NCBI RefSeq assembly: GCF_048269545.1
Contig: NZ_JBLXIJ010000006.1
Span: 62,001-126,000 of the forward strand
Direction: 5' to 3'
DNA: 64,000 nucleotides
From: Halpernia sp048269545
Lineage (GTDB): Bacteria; Bacteroidota; Bacteroidia; Flavobacteriales; Weeksellaceae
Shown here: in pieces, positions 8,427 through 16,679 of the stretch
How positions within the stretch are numbered: position 1 is the stretch's first letter
Layout of the letters: every line of letters begins with the position of its first letter
Notes under the pieces: generated by a model
What the model was told of the DNA's origin: nothing
Databases searched by the model: none
The model's input: only the letters and a program-made list of their open reading frames with translations
Program-made: the position numbers and the translations under genes

Positions 8427-9089
8427 ATGTTAGAAATCGCTTGTTTTGAAATCACTTCCGCTGAAATTGCGCTTCAATCTTCCGCAGATAGAATAGAATT
8501 TTGTGATGAAATTACTTTGGGTGGAATTACGCCAGAAATTGAAGAGTTTAAATATTTAAAAGAAAAATTTCTTAAACCAATTTATGTGATGATTCGCCCA
8601 AAAGGAGGTGGTTTTTTCTATGATTCAGCAGAATTTAGTGCAATGATAAAAAGCATTGAGTTATTTAAATCTTGGAATGCAGATGGTTTTGTTTTCGGAA
8701 TTTTAGATGAGAATAATGAAGTTGATGTAGAAAGAAATACTTTTTTAGTTGAACTTGCAAAACCAGTTCCCTGCACATTTCACCGCGCTTTTGACCGCAC
8801 AAAAAATTTAGAAAAATCTTGCGAAAAATTAATTAAAATAGGTTTTGAAAATGTTTTGACTTCCGGTGGAGAAAAAACGGCGAAAGAAGGTGTTGAAAAT
8901 TTAAAGAAATTAATTGAAAAATATTCTGATAAAATCAATATTCTTATAGGCGGAAATGTACGTTCAGAAAATATTGAATTTTTAAAAGAAAATACTAAGG
9001 GAAATTTCTTCCATTCTTCTGCAATTCCAAGTTATGAACAGTTTGCAAATGATGAAGAAATTAGAAAACTAAAACGGTTTTCTGTGTAG
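8427..9089 (+). CDS. cutC: CutC-family protein
   Basis: A 220-residue TIM-barrel protein. Recognisable CutC segments are the start MLEIACFEITSAEIAL, ADRIEFCDEITLGGITP, VMIRPKGGGFFYD, DGFVFGILDENNEVD, FHRAFDRTKN and LTSGGEKTAKEG. The family was named for copper tolerance in E. coli, but the evidence for a direct copper role is disputed. The gene follows the glycosylasparaginase by 14 bases on the same strand. A possible role in glycan-derived metabolism is speculation from context only. Confidence 0.88.
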   Translation: MLEIACFEITSAEIALQSSADRIEFCDEITLGGITPEIEEFKYLKEKFLKPIYVMIRPKGGGFFYDSAEFSAMIKSIELFKSWNADGFVFGILDENNEVDVERNTFLVELAKPVPCTFHRAFDRTKNLEKSCEKLIKIGFENVLTSGGEKTAKEGVENLKKLIEKYSDKINILIGGNVRSENIEFLKENTKGNFFHSSAIPSYEQFANDEEIRKLKRFSV

Positions 9090-9094
9090 ATTTT

Positions 9095-9211
9095 ACCACA
9101 AATTCACAAAGTTTTAAATAAATTTTTAATCACAAAGGGACACAAAGTTTTATGCTTTTTTAGGGTGATTATTTTCCTTAATACTTAGTGAAAACTTTGT
9201 GACTTTGTGGT
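9095..9211. repeat. CACAAAG repeat cluster forming a large inverted repeat
   Basis: Three copies of a 21-base unit lie between cutC and the hom gene: 9095-9115 (ACCACAAATTCACAAAGTTTT), 9131-9151 (CACAAAGGGACACAAAGTTTT), and 9191-9211 inverted. The outer two pair along 20 of 21 bases. They separate two convergent transcription units and may act as a bidirectional terminator, although T runs are weak. Confidence 0.75.
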
Positions 9212-9218
9212 TTATCCT

Positions 9219-10412
9219 TTAGCACAAATCAATCAAAACAAAAGAAACATCATTTGGATTTTCATTTGAAATCTTCTTTAAATTTTTAAAACTTAGAACG
9301 CCAATAAAATAAGCGTCGGTTTTATTGCCATAAAATTCTTCTATTTCTTCAAAATACGGACGGAAAATTTCACTTTGTTCTACCGAATGTCGAAATAAAA
9401 CTTTTAAATTAAAATCTTCCGTCAACCGAAAACCCTCATTGCGTTCGATTTTTTTATACTCGTATTTATAATCAAAACTCAAAGCAGAAATATCTGATAA
9501 AACCGCACTCGCCGTGGGAAATGAACCCGCACCTCGACCAGAAAAAAACTGTTTATCTGCAAAAGCAGTTTGAACTTTTACACCATTAAAGACATCATTT
9601 ACCGTAGAAAAAGAATCATCTTTAGAAATAAATTTTGGAATAACCAAAGCAATAATTTCAGTATCATTTTTCTTATGTGAATAGACCAATAATTTTATTT
9701 GGAGATTTTTTTCTTTTGCATAAGCCAATTCCAGAGCAGATAAATTTTGGATTCCAACATTAAAAACCTCATCGGGTTTTGTGATAATCCCAAAAGAATG
9801 GGCTAATAAAATTTGCAATTTTGAACGTGCATCAAATCCGCCCGTGTCTAAAATCGGATTGCTTTCTGCGTAACCTAATTCCTGCGCTTCTTTTAAAGCA
9901 GCAGGAAATTCTACATTTTCATGGTGAATTTTACTTAAGATATAATTGGTAGAACCATTTACAATTCCCTCCAAAGATTCCAGAAAATCATTATTATAAT
10001 ATTCTTCCAAATTCCTGATAATCGGAATGCTGCCACAAACCGAGGCTTCGTAAAGAAATGAAACTTGGTGTTTTTTCTGCAAATCATATATTTCTTTAAA
10101 ATGTTCCGCGAGCATTTTTTTATTTGCCGAAACCACAGATTTTCCTTTTTCCATTGCAATTTTTACAATTTCAAAAGCCGCTTCAGAATCATCAATTAAT
10201 TCTACAACCGTGTTAATTTCTTCGTCATTCAGAATATCAAATTTGTCATAAGAAAAATGTTCTGCAGAAATATTCCGCTTTTTTTCTGGGTGTTTTACCA
10301 CAATCTTTTTGATGGTTGCATCTAAATTTTTTGCTTGATGAAGTACTTCATACAAACCGCTTCCGACCACGCCATACCCGAATAATCCAATATTTAATTC
10401 TTTCTTTTTCAT
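9219..10412 (-). CDS. hom: Homoserine dehydrogenase
   Basis: A 397-residue NAD(P)-dependent enzyme reducing aspartate semialdehyde to homoserine. The Rossmann loop is IGLFGYGVVGSGLYE (residues 8-22). SANKKMLAEH, NGSTNYILS and the catalytic segment GYAESNPILDTGGFDARSK are typical homoserine dehydrogenase signatures. The C-terminal ~80 residues are short and do not clearly form an ACT domain. It is the last gene of metY-metX-hom (16 bases after metX), placing homoserine supply under the same SAM riboswitch. Confidence 0.92.
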   Translation of the reverse strand: MKKKELNIGLFGYGVVGSGLYEVLHQAKNLDATIKKIVVKHPEKKRNISAEHFSYDKFDILNDEEINTVVELIDDSEAAFEIVKIAMEKGKSVVSANKKMLAEHFKEIYDLQKKHQVSFLYEASVCGSIPIIRNLEEYYNNDFLESLEGIVNGSTNYILSKIHHENVEFPAALKEAQELGYAESNPILDTGGFDARSKLQILLAHSFGIITKPDEVFNVGIQNLSALELAYAKEKNLQIKLLVYSHKKNDTEIIALVIPKFISKDDSFSTVNDVFNGVKVQTAFADKQFFSGRGAGSFPTASAVLSDISALSFDYKYEYKKIERNEGFRLTEDFNLKVLFRHSVEQSEIFRPYFEEIEEFYGNKTDAYFIGVLSFKNLKKISNENPNDVSFVLIDLC

Positions 10413-10428
10413 TTATTTTTTTTAATTT

Positions 10429-11376
10429 TTAAGAATTTAATTCTTCAAAATATTTTTTTAAGTTTTCTGTAATTTGTTTGGTTTCCAATAAAAATCCATC
10501 GTGACCGTAAAGAGATTTTAGGACTTTAAACTGACTGTTTTGAATATGTTTTGAAATAAATTGTTGCTCAGAAATCGGAAATAGAATATCACTTTCAATT
10601 CCGATTACTAAAGTTTTTGCAGTAATTTTAGATAAGGCGTTTTCAATTGAAATTCTATTTCTGCCTAAATTTTGCGTGTCCATAGATTTTGACAACATCC
10701 AATAACTTTCACTCGTAAATCTCTTTTTTAATTTTTCTCCTTGATAATTTTGATAAGTTGCCGCTCGAAAATTCTCTAATTTTTCTTCTGAATCTTCTTG
10801 CGTTTTTTCAAAAGTTTCATAATTTCGGTAAGAAAGCAGCGCAATTGCGCGCGCTGTTTCGATACCATTTTTGCCAGATTTTAGCGCCATTCTTTGTGCT
10901 TCATTAAACGCAATTCCCCACGCGGAATGTTTTGCATTTGTGGCAATTAAAAATAAATTTTTAACAAAATCCGGATTTATAACCGACCATTCCAAAGCTT
11001 GCATTCCGCCAAGAGAACCGCCAATTAAATAATCAATTTTAGAAATTTCTAAAAAATCCGCTAATCTTTGGTGCATTTCAACCATATCACGAATCGAAAT
11101 TAACGGTAATTTTTCTTCGATTTCAAAGGAAGTTCCATAACAAGAACCCAAAATATTAGCACAAATAATGGTAAATTTATCAGAGTTAAATAAATCATTT
11201 TTTCCAAATAAACCTTTCCACCAATCTTCTACTTCGGAATTTGCCGTCAAAGCGTGACAAACCCAAACTATTTTTTTGGATGGTGCAAAATCGCCGTAAA
11301 TAGTGTAAGCAATATTAATTTTAGACAATTCTGTTGCAGATTCTAACTTAAAATTTCCTACTTTAAAATTTCTCAA
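10429..11376 (-). CDS. metX: Homoserine O-acetyltransferase (MetX-type)
   Basis: A 315-residue alpha/beta hydrolase-fold acyltransferase. The catalytic triad is visible as S121 in GGSLGGMQALEW, Asp in GIESDILFP and His in YGHDGFLLE. VCHALTANSEV and ICANILGSCYGTS are typical MetX segments. It is somewhat shorter than the usual 340-380 residues, with a compact lid. Acetyl rather than succinyl specificity is inferred from family resemblance and the O-acetylhomoserine sulfhydrylase gene 19 bases upstream. Confidence 0.9.
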   Translation of the reverse strand: MRNFKVGNFKLESATELSKINIAYTIYGDFAPSKKIVWVCHALTANSEVEDWWKGLFGKNDLFNSDKFTIICANILGSCYGTSFEIEEKLPLISIRDMVEMHQRLADFLEISKIDYLIGGSLGGMQALEWSVINPDFVKNLFLIATNAKHSAWGIAFNEAQRMALKSGKNGIETARAIALLSYRNYETFEKTQEDSEEKLENFRAATYQNYQGEKLKKRFTSESYWMLSKSMDTQNLGRNRISIENALSKITAKTLVIGIESDILFPISEQQFISKHIQNSQFKVLKSLYGHDGFLLETKQITENLKKYFEELNS

Positions 11377-11395
11377 AACTATTGTTTAAACTTAT

Positions 11396-12691
11396 TTAAA
11401 TTGCAGAAAATCCACGGTTTATATCTTCCAAAATATCATCGATGTGTTCCGTTCCAAGACTTAATCGAACTTGTCCCGGTTTGATTCCGGCGTGCAATTG
11501 CTCTTCTTCAGAAAGTTGCTCATGCGTTGTAGAAGCTGGATTAATAATTAAAGTTTTAGAATCTCCCACATTCGCAACATGGCTAATTAATTCTAAATTA
11601 TTAATAAATTTTACTGCAGATTCTTTTCCACCTTTCAACTCAAAACTTAAAACGCCACCGAAACCATTTTTAAAATATTTCACCGCATTTCCATAATCTG
11701 GAAATGAAGATAAACCTGGATATAAAACTTTTTCAACTTTCGGATGATTTTCTAAATATTGTGCGATTTTCAGCGCATTTTCAACGGTTCTTTCCACACG
11801 AAGTGATAGAGTTTCTAAGCCGTGAATTAAAAGGAATGAATTAAATGGAGAAATTGCAGAACCTAAATCCCGAAGTCCTTCTACTCTCGCTTTTATGATA
11901 AATGCGATATTTCCAAAATCGGAATTAATGCCAAAAACATCAGAGAAAATCAAACCGTGATAACTTTCTGAAGGTTCAGAAAATTGTGGAAATTTTCCGC
12001 TTCCCCAATCGAAATTTCCCCCATCTACAATAATTCCTCCGATGGAAGTTCCGTGTCCGCAAATCCATTTTGTGGCAGATTCTACCACGATATTTGCGCC
12101 GTGCTTTAAAGGTTGAAAAAGAAAACCGCCTGCTGCAAAAGTATTATCGACGATTAATGGAATGCCGTGTTTTTTAGCGACGGCTGCAATTGCCTCAAAA
12201 TCGGGAACATTTAAACTTGGATTTCCGATGGTTTCAAGATAAATTGCTTTTGTTTTATCATTAATTTGGGCTTCGAAATCTTGTGGATTATCGTCTTTTG
12301 CGAAACGACATTCAATGCCTAATTTTTTAAAAGTCACTTTAAACTGATTAAAACTTCCGCCGTACAAATAAGGCGAACTCACGAAATTATCACCTGCTTC
12401 CAAAATATTTGTGAGTGCTAAAAATTGTGCTGCATGACCAGAACTTGTGGCCAAAGCTGCAACTCCACCGTGTAAAGCGGCGACTCTTTTTTCGAAAACA
12501 TCTGTTGTGGGATTCATTAAACGTGTATAAATATTCCCGAATTCTTTTAAACCGAAAAGATTGGCGGCGTGTTCTGCATCGTTAAAAGTATAACATGCGG
12601 TTTGATAGAGCGGAACGGCTCTGGAATTGGTAGTGGAATCTACAGTTTGACCTGCGTGAAGTTGCAGGGTTTCAAATTTTAAATTGCTCAT
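11396..12691 (-). CDS. metY: O-acetylhomoserine sulfhydrylase (MetY)
   Basis: A 431-residue PLP enzyme of the Cys/Met metabolism family that turns O-acetylhomoserine and sulfide into homocysteine. The start FETLQLHAGQTVDSTT, YTRLMNPTTDVFEKRVAALHGG, and the PLP-lysine motif ESATKWICGHG (K208) are clear. Length and motifs fit MetY (about 430) rather than the shorter cystathionine gamma-synthase (about 380-390). It is the first gene after the SAM-I riboswitch and terminator, so the whole operon should be shut off when SAM is plentiful. Confidence 0.93.
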   Translation of the reverse strand: MSNLKFETLQLHAGQTVDSTTNSRAVPLYQTACYTFNDAEHAANLFGLKEFGNIYTRLMNPTTDVFEKRVAALHGGVAALATSSGHAAQFLALTNILEAGDNFVSSPYLYGGSFNQFKVTFKKLGIECRFAKDDNPQDFEAQINDKTKAIYLETIGNPSLNVPDFEAIAAVAKKHGIPLIVDNTFAAGGFLFQPLKHGANIVVESATKWICGHGTSIGGIIVDGGNFDWGSGKFPQFSEPSESYHGLIFSDVFGINSDFGNIAFIIKARVEGLRDLGSAISPFNSFLLIHGLETLSLRVERTVENALKIAQYLENHPKVEKVLYPGLSSFPDYGNAVKYFKNGFGGVLSFELKGGKESAVKFINNLELISHVANVGDSKTLIINPASTTHEQLSEEEQLHAGIKPGQVRLSLGTEHIDDILEDINRGFSAI

Positions 12692-12754
12692 ATTTTAAAT
12701 AATTTATTTTAAATTTTTGCAACTTATCCTCTGAAAAGTTTTACCGAAAGAGCA

Positions 12755-12788
12755 TAAAAAAACTCTTTCGATAAAATCAAAAGAGTTT
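12755..12788 (-). terminator. Attenuating terminator between riboswitch and metY
   Basis: On the minus strand AAACTCTTT (12788-12780) pairs with AAAGAGTTT (12768-12760), followed by a run of Ts. It sits between the SAM-I aptamer and metY, so it is the expression platform. The 3' arm can instead pair with CTCTTTC at 12752-12746, see findings. Confidence 0.85.
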
Positions 12789-12824
12789 AATATAAATATT
12801 GTAATATTTTTATTTCTATTTCTG

Positions 12825-12928
12825 ACTTATCTTTCTCGCTTTTGCGAGTTGAATTTTGCACCTTATTTATTTCTAAACAGGTTGCCAAAGTTTCATCGGG
12901 TCAATTCCCTCCACTTTTCTGAATAAGT
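12825..12928 (-). promoter_or_regulatory. SAM-I (S-box) riboswitch
   Basis: On the minus strand the conserved S-box order is present: P1 5' strand ACTTAT, GTGGAGGGA, ACCCGATGAAAC, TGGCAACC, AAGGTGCAAAATTC, a CTCGC-AAAA-GCGAG stem, and the closing P1 3' strand ATAAGT. These match the aptamer core (kink-turn, GAUGAAA, GGCAACC and AAGGUGC-AAAUUC elements) of SAM-binding leaders. A terminator follows and the downstream genes make homocysteine from homoserine. Binding of SAM should favour termination. Confidence 0.93.
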
Positions 12929-12959
12929 TGCGATGTTTTAAAGAACGTAATTTCTGGTG

Positions 12960-12990
12960 CAAAGATAGAAAGGTTTTTTTAATCTGCAAA
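12960..12990 (-). promoter_or_regulatory. Promoter of the met operon
   Basis: TTTG (12990-12987), exactly 19 bases, then TATCTTTG (12967-12960) is a complete Bacteroidota housekeeping promoter. Transcription would start near 12953, about 25 bases before the riboswitch. Confidence 0.85.
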
Positions 12991-13100
12991 TTTTTGCGAA
13001 AAAAAACATTTATTTCTCTCGCAGATTGGGCAGATAATGCAGATTTCTTCTTTTGTAAATGCCTTTCTAAATTTTGTAAAAAAGTGATTTTATGCGATTC

Positions 13101-13181
13101 TAGCGCCCCGACTTGAGTGGAAATCCTTTTTTTTGCATTTGAAAAAAAAAGATTGTGAACGGAAGGCGGAAATAGGCGCCC
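13101..13181. repeat. Dispersed hairpin element, copy A
   Basis: The element contains CCCGACTTGAGTGG, an (A)ATCCTTTTTTTT / AAAAAAAAAGATT inverted pair around a short loop, then GAACGGAAGGCGG. Outer GCGCC and GGCGC ends (13103-13108, 13176-13181) can pair. An inverted second copy lies at 61474-61552. No coding potential was seen. The rest of 12991-13198 is AT-rich and featureless. Confidence 0.8.
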
Positions 13182-13198
13182 AAATAATTAAAAAAAAA

Positions 13199-14113
13199 TT
13201 ATTCTCGAATTAAAGGTAAAGTGGAACAGCGCAAAAGTCCGCCCATTTTGGAAATTTCCCGATAAGGAATTTCTTCAACAGTAATTCCCCACTCGTTTCT
13301 TAAGTGGTTATTTAATCTTGCAAATGCTTTATCGGAGACGATGACTTCTGGAGAAATCGAGAAAATATTGGGATTCATTTCGAACATTTCTTCGGTTGTT
13401 ACATTAAAACAGTTTTCTTCCCCGAAAATATCAATAATCAAGTGATAATCAGATTCATCAACAAAACCGTCTTTGTAAATGATGCATTTATCTTTTCCAA
13501 CCGGATTAAAAGTGCAGTCTAAATGCAAAATTCCTTCTAATGGATTGGTGTCATTTTTCTTGAGTTCAAAATCTAAAATTCTTTTTTTAGGAAAATATTC
13601 TTTGAGAATTTCTATGGCGTATTGGTTGGTTCGTGCGGTTTTAAAGTTTCTATAATCTTCGCTGTAACAAGTCCCAATGAAAATGAAATCATTCCAAACA
13701 ATGACGTCGCCACCTTCTATATGTGCAGTTTCTGGCAAATTTATAATATCTCGCCATTTTACTTTTTCAAAAATTTTTCGATAGGCTTCTTGTTCATCAG
13801 AACGATCTTGTATAACATTTGAAATTATCATTTTATCTTCTATCACAAATGCAACATCACGCGCAAAAACCTGGTTATAATCTTGAATAACTGCAGGACG
13901 TAGAACTTCAACATCATATTTTTTCAACACTTTTTCAAAAGCTTCCATTTCTAAAGTAATATCTTTTTCTGTAGGATAATTTCCATTTTGAAGTGTATTG
14001 TATGATTTTGCGTCATAACTTTCTTCTAAAGTTGGAGCAACTCCCATTGAACTGGGTTGACCAAGAACGACAGATTTTAATTTTCCTGTTTCGTTTTTAA
14101 TGTTGAGTTTCAT
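13199..14113 (-). CDS. Amidinotransferase/dimethylarginine dimethylaminohydrolase-like hydrolase
   Basis: A 304-residue cytosolic pentein-fold enzyme. Family marks are KSVVLGQPSSMG at the start, DYNQVFARDVAFVIED (substrate Asp and backbone), ETAHIEGGDVIVW (Glu-Gly-Gly-Asp), the His in GILHLDCTFNPVG, and the terminal nucleophile Cys in GGLLRCSTLPLIRE. Members hydrolyse or transfer guanidino groups (arginine, methylarginines, amidinotransferase substrates); which one is not visible. The gene stands alone between the met leader and citrate synthase. Confidence 0.85.
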   Translation of the reverse strand: MKLNIKNETGKLKSVVLGQPSSMGVAPTLEESYDAKSYNTLQNGNYPTEKDITLEMEAFEKVLKKYDVEVLRPAVIQDYNQVFARDVAFVIEDKMIISNVIQDRSDEQEAYRKIFEKVKWRDIINLPETAHIEGGDVIVWNDFIFIGTCYSEDYRNFKTARTNQYAIEILKEYFPKKRILDFELKKNDTNPLEGILHLDCTFNPVGKDKCIIYKDGFVDESDYHLIIDIFGEENCFNVTTEEMFEMNPNIFSISPEVIVSDKAFARLNNHLRNEWGITVEEIPYREISKMGGLLRCSTLPLIRE

Positions 14114-14344
14114 ATGAAGTTTATATATTTTTTTTCTGCCCTATGTTATCGCAATTCTTTAAAAAAATTAAGGGTATCAAAAGTTGATTGATTGCGATTT
14201 CATATAATTGAGAATTACACAAATATAAGGAATTAGGTTTTAGTTTTTGGGATTTAGGATTTAGGTAAGAGATTTTTATTTAAAGTGATGGTTTTTTCAC
14301 ACAGTGACCTAAAGATTAATTACACAAAAAAAAATTACAAAAAA

Positions 14345-14370
14345 AATTCCCTGAAAAATTTCAGGGAATT
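14345..14370 (-). terminator. Terminator of the citrate synthase gene
   Basis: AATTCCCTGAAA pairs with TTTCAGGGAATT and is followed on the minus strand by a T run, 25 bases after the gltA stop. The rest of the 14114-14394 spacer holds only a short GGGATTTAGGATTTAGG direct repeat. Confidence 0.85.
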
Positions 14371-14394
14371 AAAATCAATTAATTTAATAAAAAT

Positions 14395-15681
14395 TTATCT
14401 TTTGCTCATTTCCACATAATCACGTGGAGTTGCGCCTTGATAAACTTGTCTTGGGCGACCGATTGGATCGTTGTGTAATCGCATTTCTTTCCATTGGGAA
14501 ATCCAACCTGGAAGTCTTCCTAATGCAAACATTACTGTAAACATTTCAGTTGGAATTCCTAAAGCGCGGTAAATAATACCGGAATAGAAATCTACGTTTG
14601 GATAGAGTTTTCTTTCGATGAAATATTCATCTTCTAAAGCTACTTTTTCTAATTGTCTTGCAATATCTAACGCTTTATCTTCAATTCCTAAATCTTCAAA
14701 AATATCATCTGCTGCTTTTTTAATGATTTTTGCTCGTGGATCAAAGTTTTTATAAACTCTATGACCAAATCCCATCAATCGGAAATTATCATCTTTATTT
14801 TTTGCTTTTTCTACATATTTTGCTACGTCTCCTCCATCTTTTTCAATCATTTCAAGCATTTCTATTACTGCTTGATTTGCACCACCGTGAAGTGGTCCCC
14901 AAAGTGCGCCAATTCCTGCAGAAACTGAAGCGAATAAACCTGTATGTGCAGAACCAACCATTCTCACTGTAGAAGTAGAACAGTTTTGCTCGTGATCTGC
15001 GTGTAGAATTAATAATTTATTCAAAGCATTTACTACAGTTGGATTAATATGAAAATCCTGATTTGGTAATCTGAAAACCATTTTGTAGAAATTTTCTACA
15101 TAGTTCAAATTATTATCACCGTGATTGATTGGTAATCCCATTTTCTTACGATAAGTCCAAGCGCAAAGATGTGCAAATTTTGCGATCAACATTTCTGCAG
15201 CGTGGTCTAAATCATCTTTAGAATTCACATCTACAGCTTTTGGATTAAAGGCTGTTAATGCAGAAGTTAATGAAGATAAAACTCCCATTGGATGAGCAGA
15301 ACGAGGAAAAACATCTACTAAACGTTTCATTTCATCTGCCACATAATTGTATTTTTTTATACCGTTTTCAAATTTTAAAAATTGTTCTTGAGTGGGTAAA
15401 TTACCGTAAAGCAATAAATATATAACTTCAGAAAACGTGGATTTTTCTGCAATTTGTTCGATTGGATAACCGCGGTAAAACAATTCACCTTTGTCACCAT
15501 CTAAATAAGTGATTTCACTAATTGTAGCGCCTGTATTTTTGTAACCTAAATCTAAAGTTATTAAACCAGTATCACCTCTTAATTTGGAAATATCTATTCC
15601 TCTATCTCCCATTGTACTTTCTATGATTGGGAATTCAAAAGATTTCCCATCATAGTTAAGTGTAACTTTATTATCTGACAT
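14395..15681 (-). CDS. gltA: Citrate synthase
   Basis: A 428-residue type II (hexameric-type) citrate synthase, condensing oxaloacetate and acetyl-CoA in the TCA cycle. The active-site segments are present: GPLHGGANQAVIEM, MGFGHRVYKNFDPR with its catalytic His, and the region around NVDFYSGIIYRALGIP with the catalytic Asp. GELFYRGYPIEQIAEKS and the C-terminal RPRQVYQGATPRDYV are typical of the family. It stands alone with its own terminator. Confidence 0.96.
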   Translation of the reverse strand: MSDNKVTLNYDGKSFEFPIIESTMGDRGIDISKLRGDTGLITLDLGYKNTGATISEITYLDGDKGELFYRGYPIEQIAEKSTFSEVIYLLLYGNLPTQEQFLKFENGIKKYNYVADEMKRLVDVFPRSAHPMGVLSSLTSALTAFNPKAVDVNSKDDLDHAAEMLIAKFAHLCAWTYRKKMGLPINHGDNNLNYVENFYKMVFRLPNQDFHINPTVVNALNKLLILHADHEQNCSTSTVRMVGSAHTGLFASVSAGIGALWGPLHGGANQAVIEMLEMIEKDGGDVAKYVEKAKNKDDNFRLMGFGHRVYKNFDPRAKIIKKAADDIFEDLGIEDKALDIARQLEKVALEDEYFIERKLYPNVDFYSGIIYRALGIPTEMFTVMFALGRLPGWISQWKEMRLHNDPIGRPRQVYQGATPRDYVEMSKR

Positions 15682-15727
15682 ATAATTTAAATATTTTTAT
15701 AAATTTAAGAAAAAAAGAAATAGTGAC

Positions 15728-15735
15728 CAAAAATA
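15728..15735 (-). promoter_or_regulatory. Candidate -7 box for gltA
   Basis: TATTTTTG on the minus strand matches TAnnTTTG about 46 bases before the gltA ATG; no good -33 TTTG was found. Confidence 0.35.
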
Positions 15736-15875
15736 GGGTATGAAATACATCAGGTTAATTGTATGTAAATCCACAGAGAATACTGTATTTCTTTTATACA
15801 AGACTTTACAAAAATAATTATTTTTAATTAATAAAATTGGAAGATTAGCCCCAGTATTTCAATTCAACAAAAATA

Positions 15876-16679
15876 TTAATCTGAAAGTTCAATTTTATTA
15901 TTTCTTAATTTTTGTTTATTTCTATAACTTGATACAAAATCTTTCTGAATTTCTAATAAATCTGAACTTGAAATTTTATCTAAACCAGGCATTTGTTTTA
16001 GAAAAATAGTTGGATCTGCATCAATTTGTTTCTTTTTTTTGATATATTCATCGTACGAAACATCTATAGTTCTTATCCCGAAATTGGTATAGAATTGAGA
16101 AATAAATGTTTTTTGCGGTATCACGATCTGTATTAATGTAAAGTGGAAGTCTTCTTTAGAATCATACGCTTCCACAATTAAACCCGGTAAGCCCGAGAAT
16201 TTATAGGGCCCGTCTGAAAAAGGTATATCCTGTGCAAACCAACAAATCCATGTTCTTCCTGCAAACGTGGTTTCTGCTTTCTGTACTTTATAATTATCCA
16301 AGGTTTTAAAGTCTTGCGAAATTTCCCATTTCATTTTTCTTGGCTCAATCACTTGAAAATTATCCATTCCTAGAAGTTCATTAAAAACTATCTCTTTAGT
16401 AATATAATTTTTTTTGATTAAAAAATCTAATTTCGGTTCTATCTTTATCTGTGTAGTAATTCCCGAAATCTTGTTTGCCGTCGTTAAAGAATCATATTCA
16501 GCATAACTTGTTGAATAAAAAAATGAGGCGTTATCTTTTATGTCCAAATTAAAATTTTCTGTCTGGATATTTGTTTTATCAGTTGAATCAATTTTGAATT
16601 TCAGTTGATAAACGAATCTATGCTGCGAAAATAATAGCGTAGAGATGCTAAAGAAAAAAAATGTTAATATTGCTTTCAT
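15876..16679 (-). CDS. GLPGLI-family protein (ABC-linked copy)
   Basis: A 267-residue exported protein (signal peptide MKAILTFFFFSISTLLFSQ) with the family hallmark FSDGPYKFSGLPGLIVEAYD preceded by GRTWICWFAQDIP. The function of GLPGLI proteins is unknown; they are a Bacteroidota paralogous family, presumed periplasmic. Here the ATG overlaps the permease stop (ATGA, 16679-16676), so it is translationally coupled to the ABC genes and ends an operon that begins with a Cys-rich secreted protein. Confidence 0.88.
   Translation of the reverse strand: MKAILTFFFFSISTLLFSQHRFVYQLKFKIDSTDKTNIQTENFNLDIKDNASFFYSTSYAEYDSLTTANKISGITTQIKIEPKLDFLIKKNYITKEIVFNELLGMDNFQVIEPRKMKWEISQDFKTLDNYKVQKAETTFAGRTWICWFAQDIPFSDGPYKFSGLPGLIVEAYDSKEDFHFTLIQIVIPQKTFISQFYTNFGIRTIDVSYDEYIKKKKQIDADPTIFLKQMPGLDKISSSDLLEIQKDFVSSYRNKQKLRNNKIELSD

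Noticed and set aside
12928..13116. 62-codon open frame over the met promoter
   Set aside because: It covers a clear promoter and the riboswitch 5' end; Lys/Phe/Cys-rich noise.
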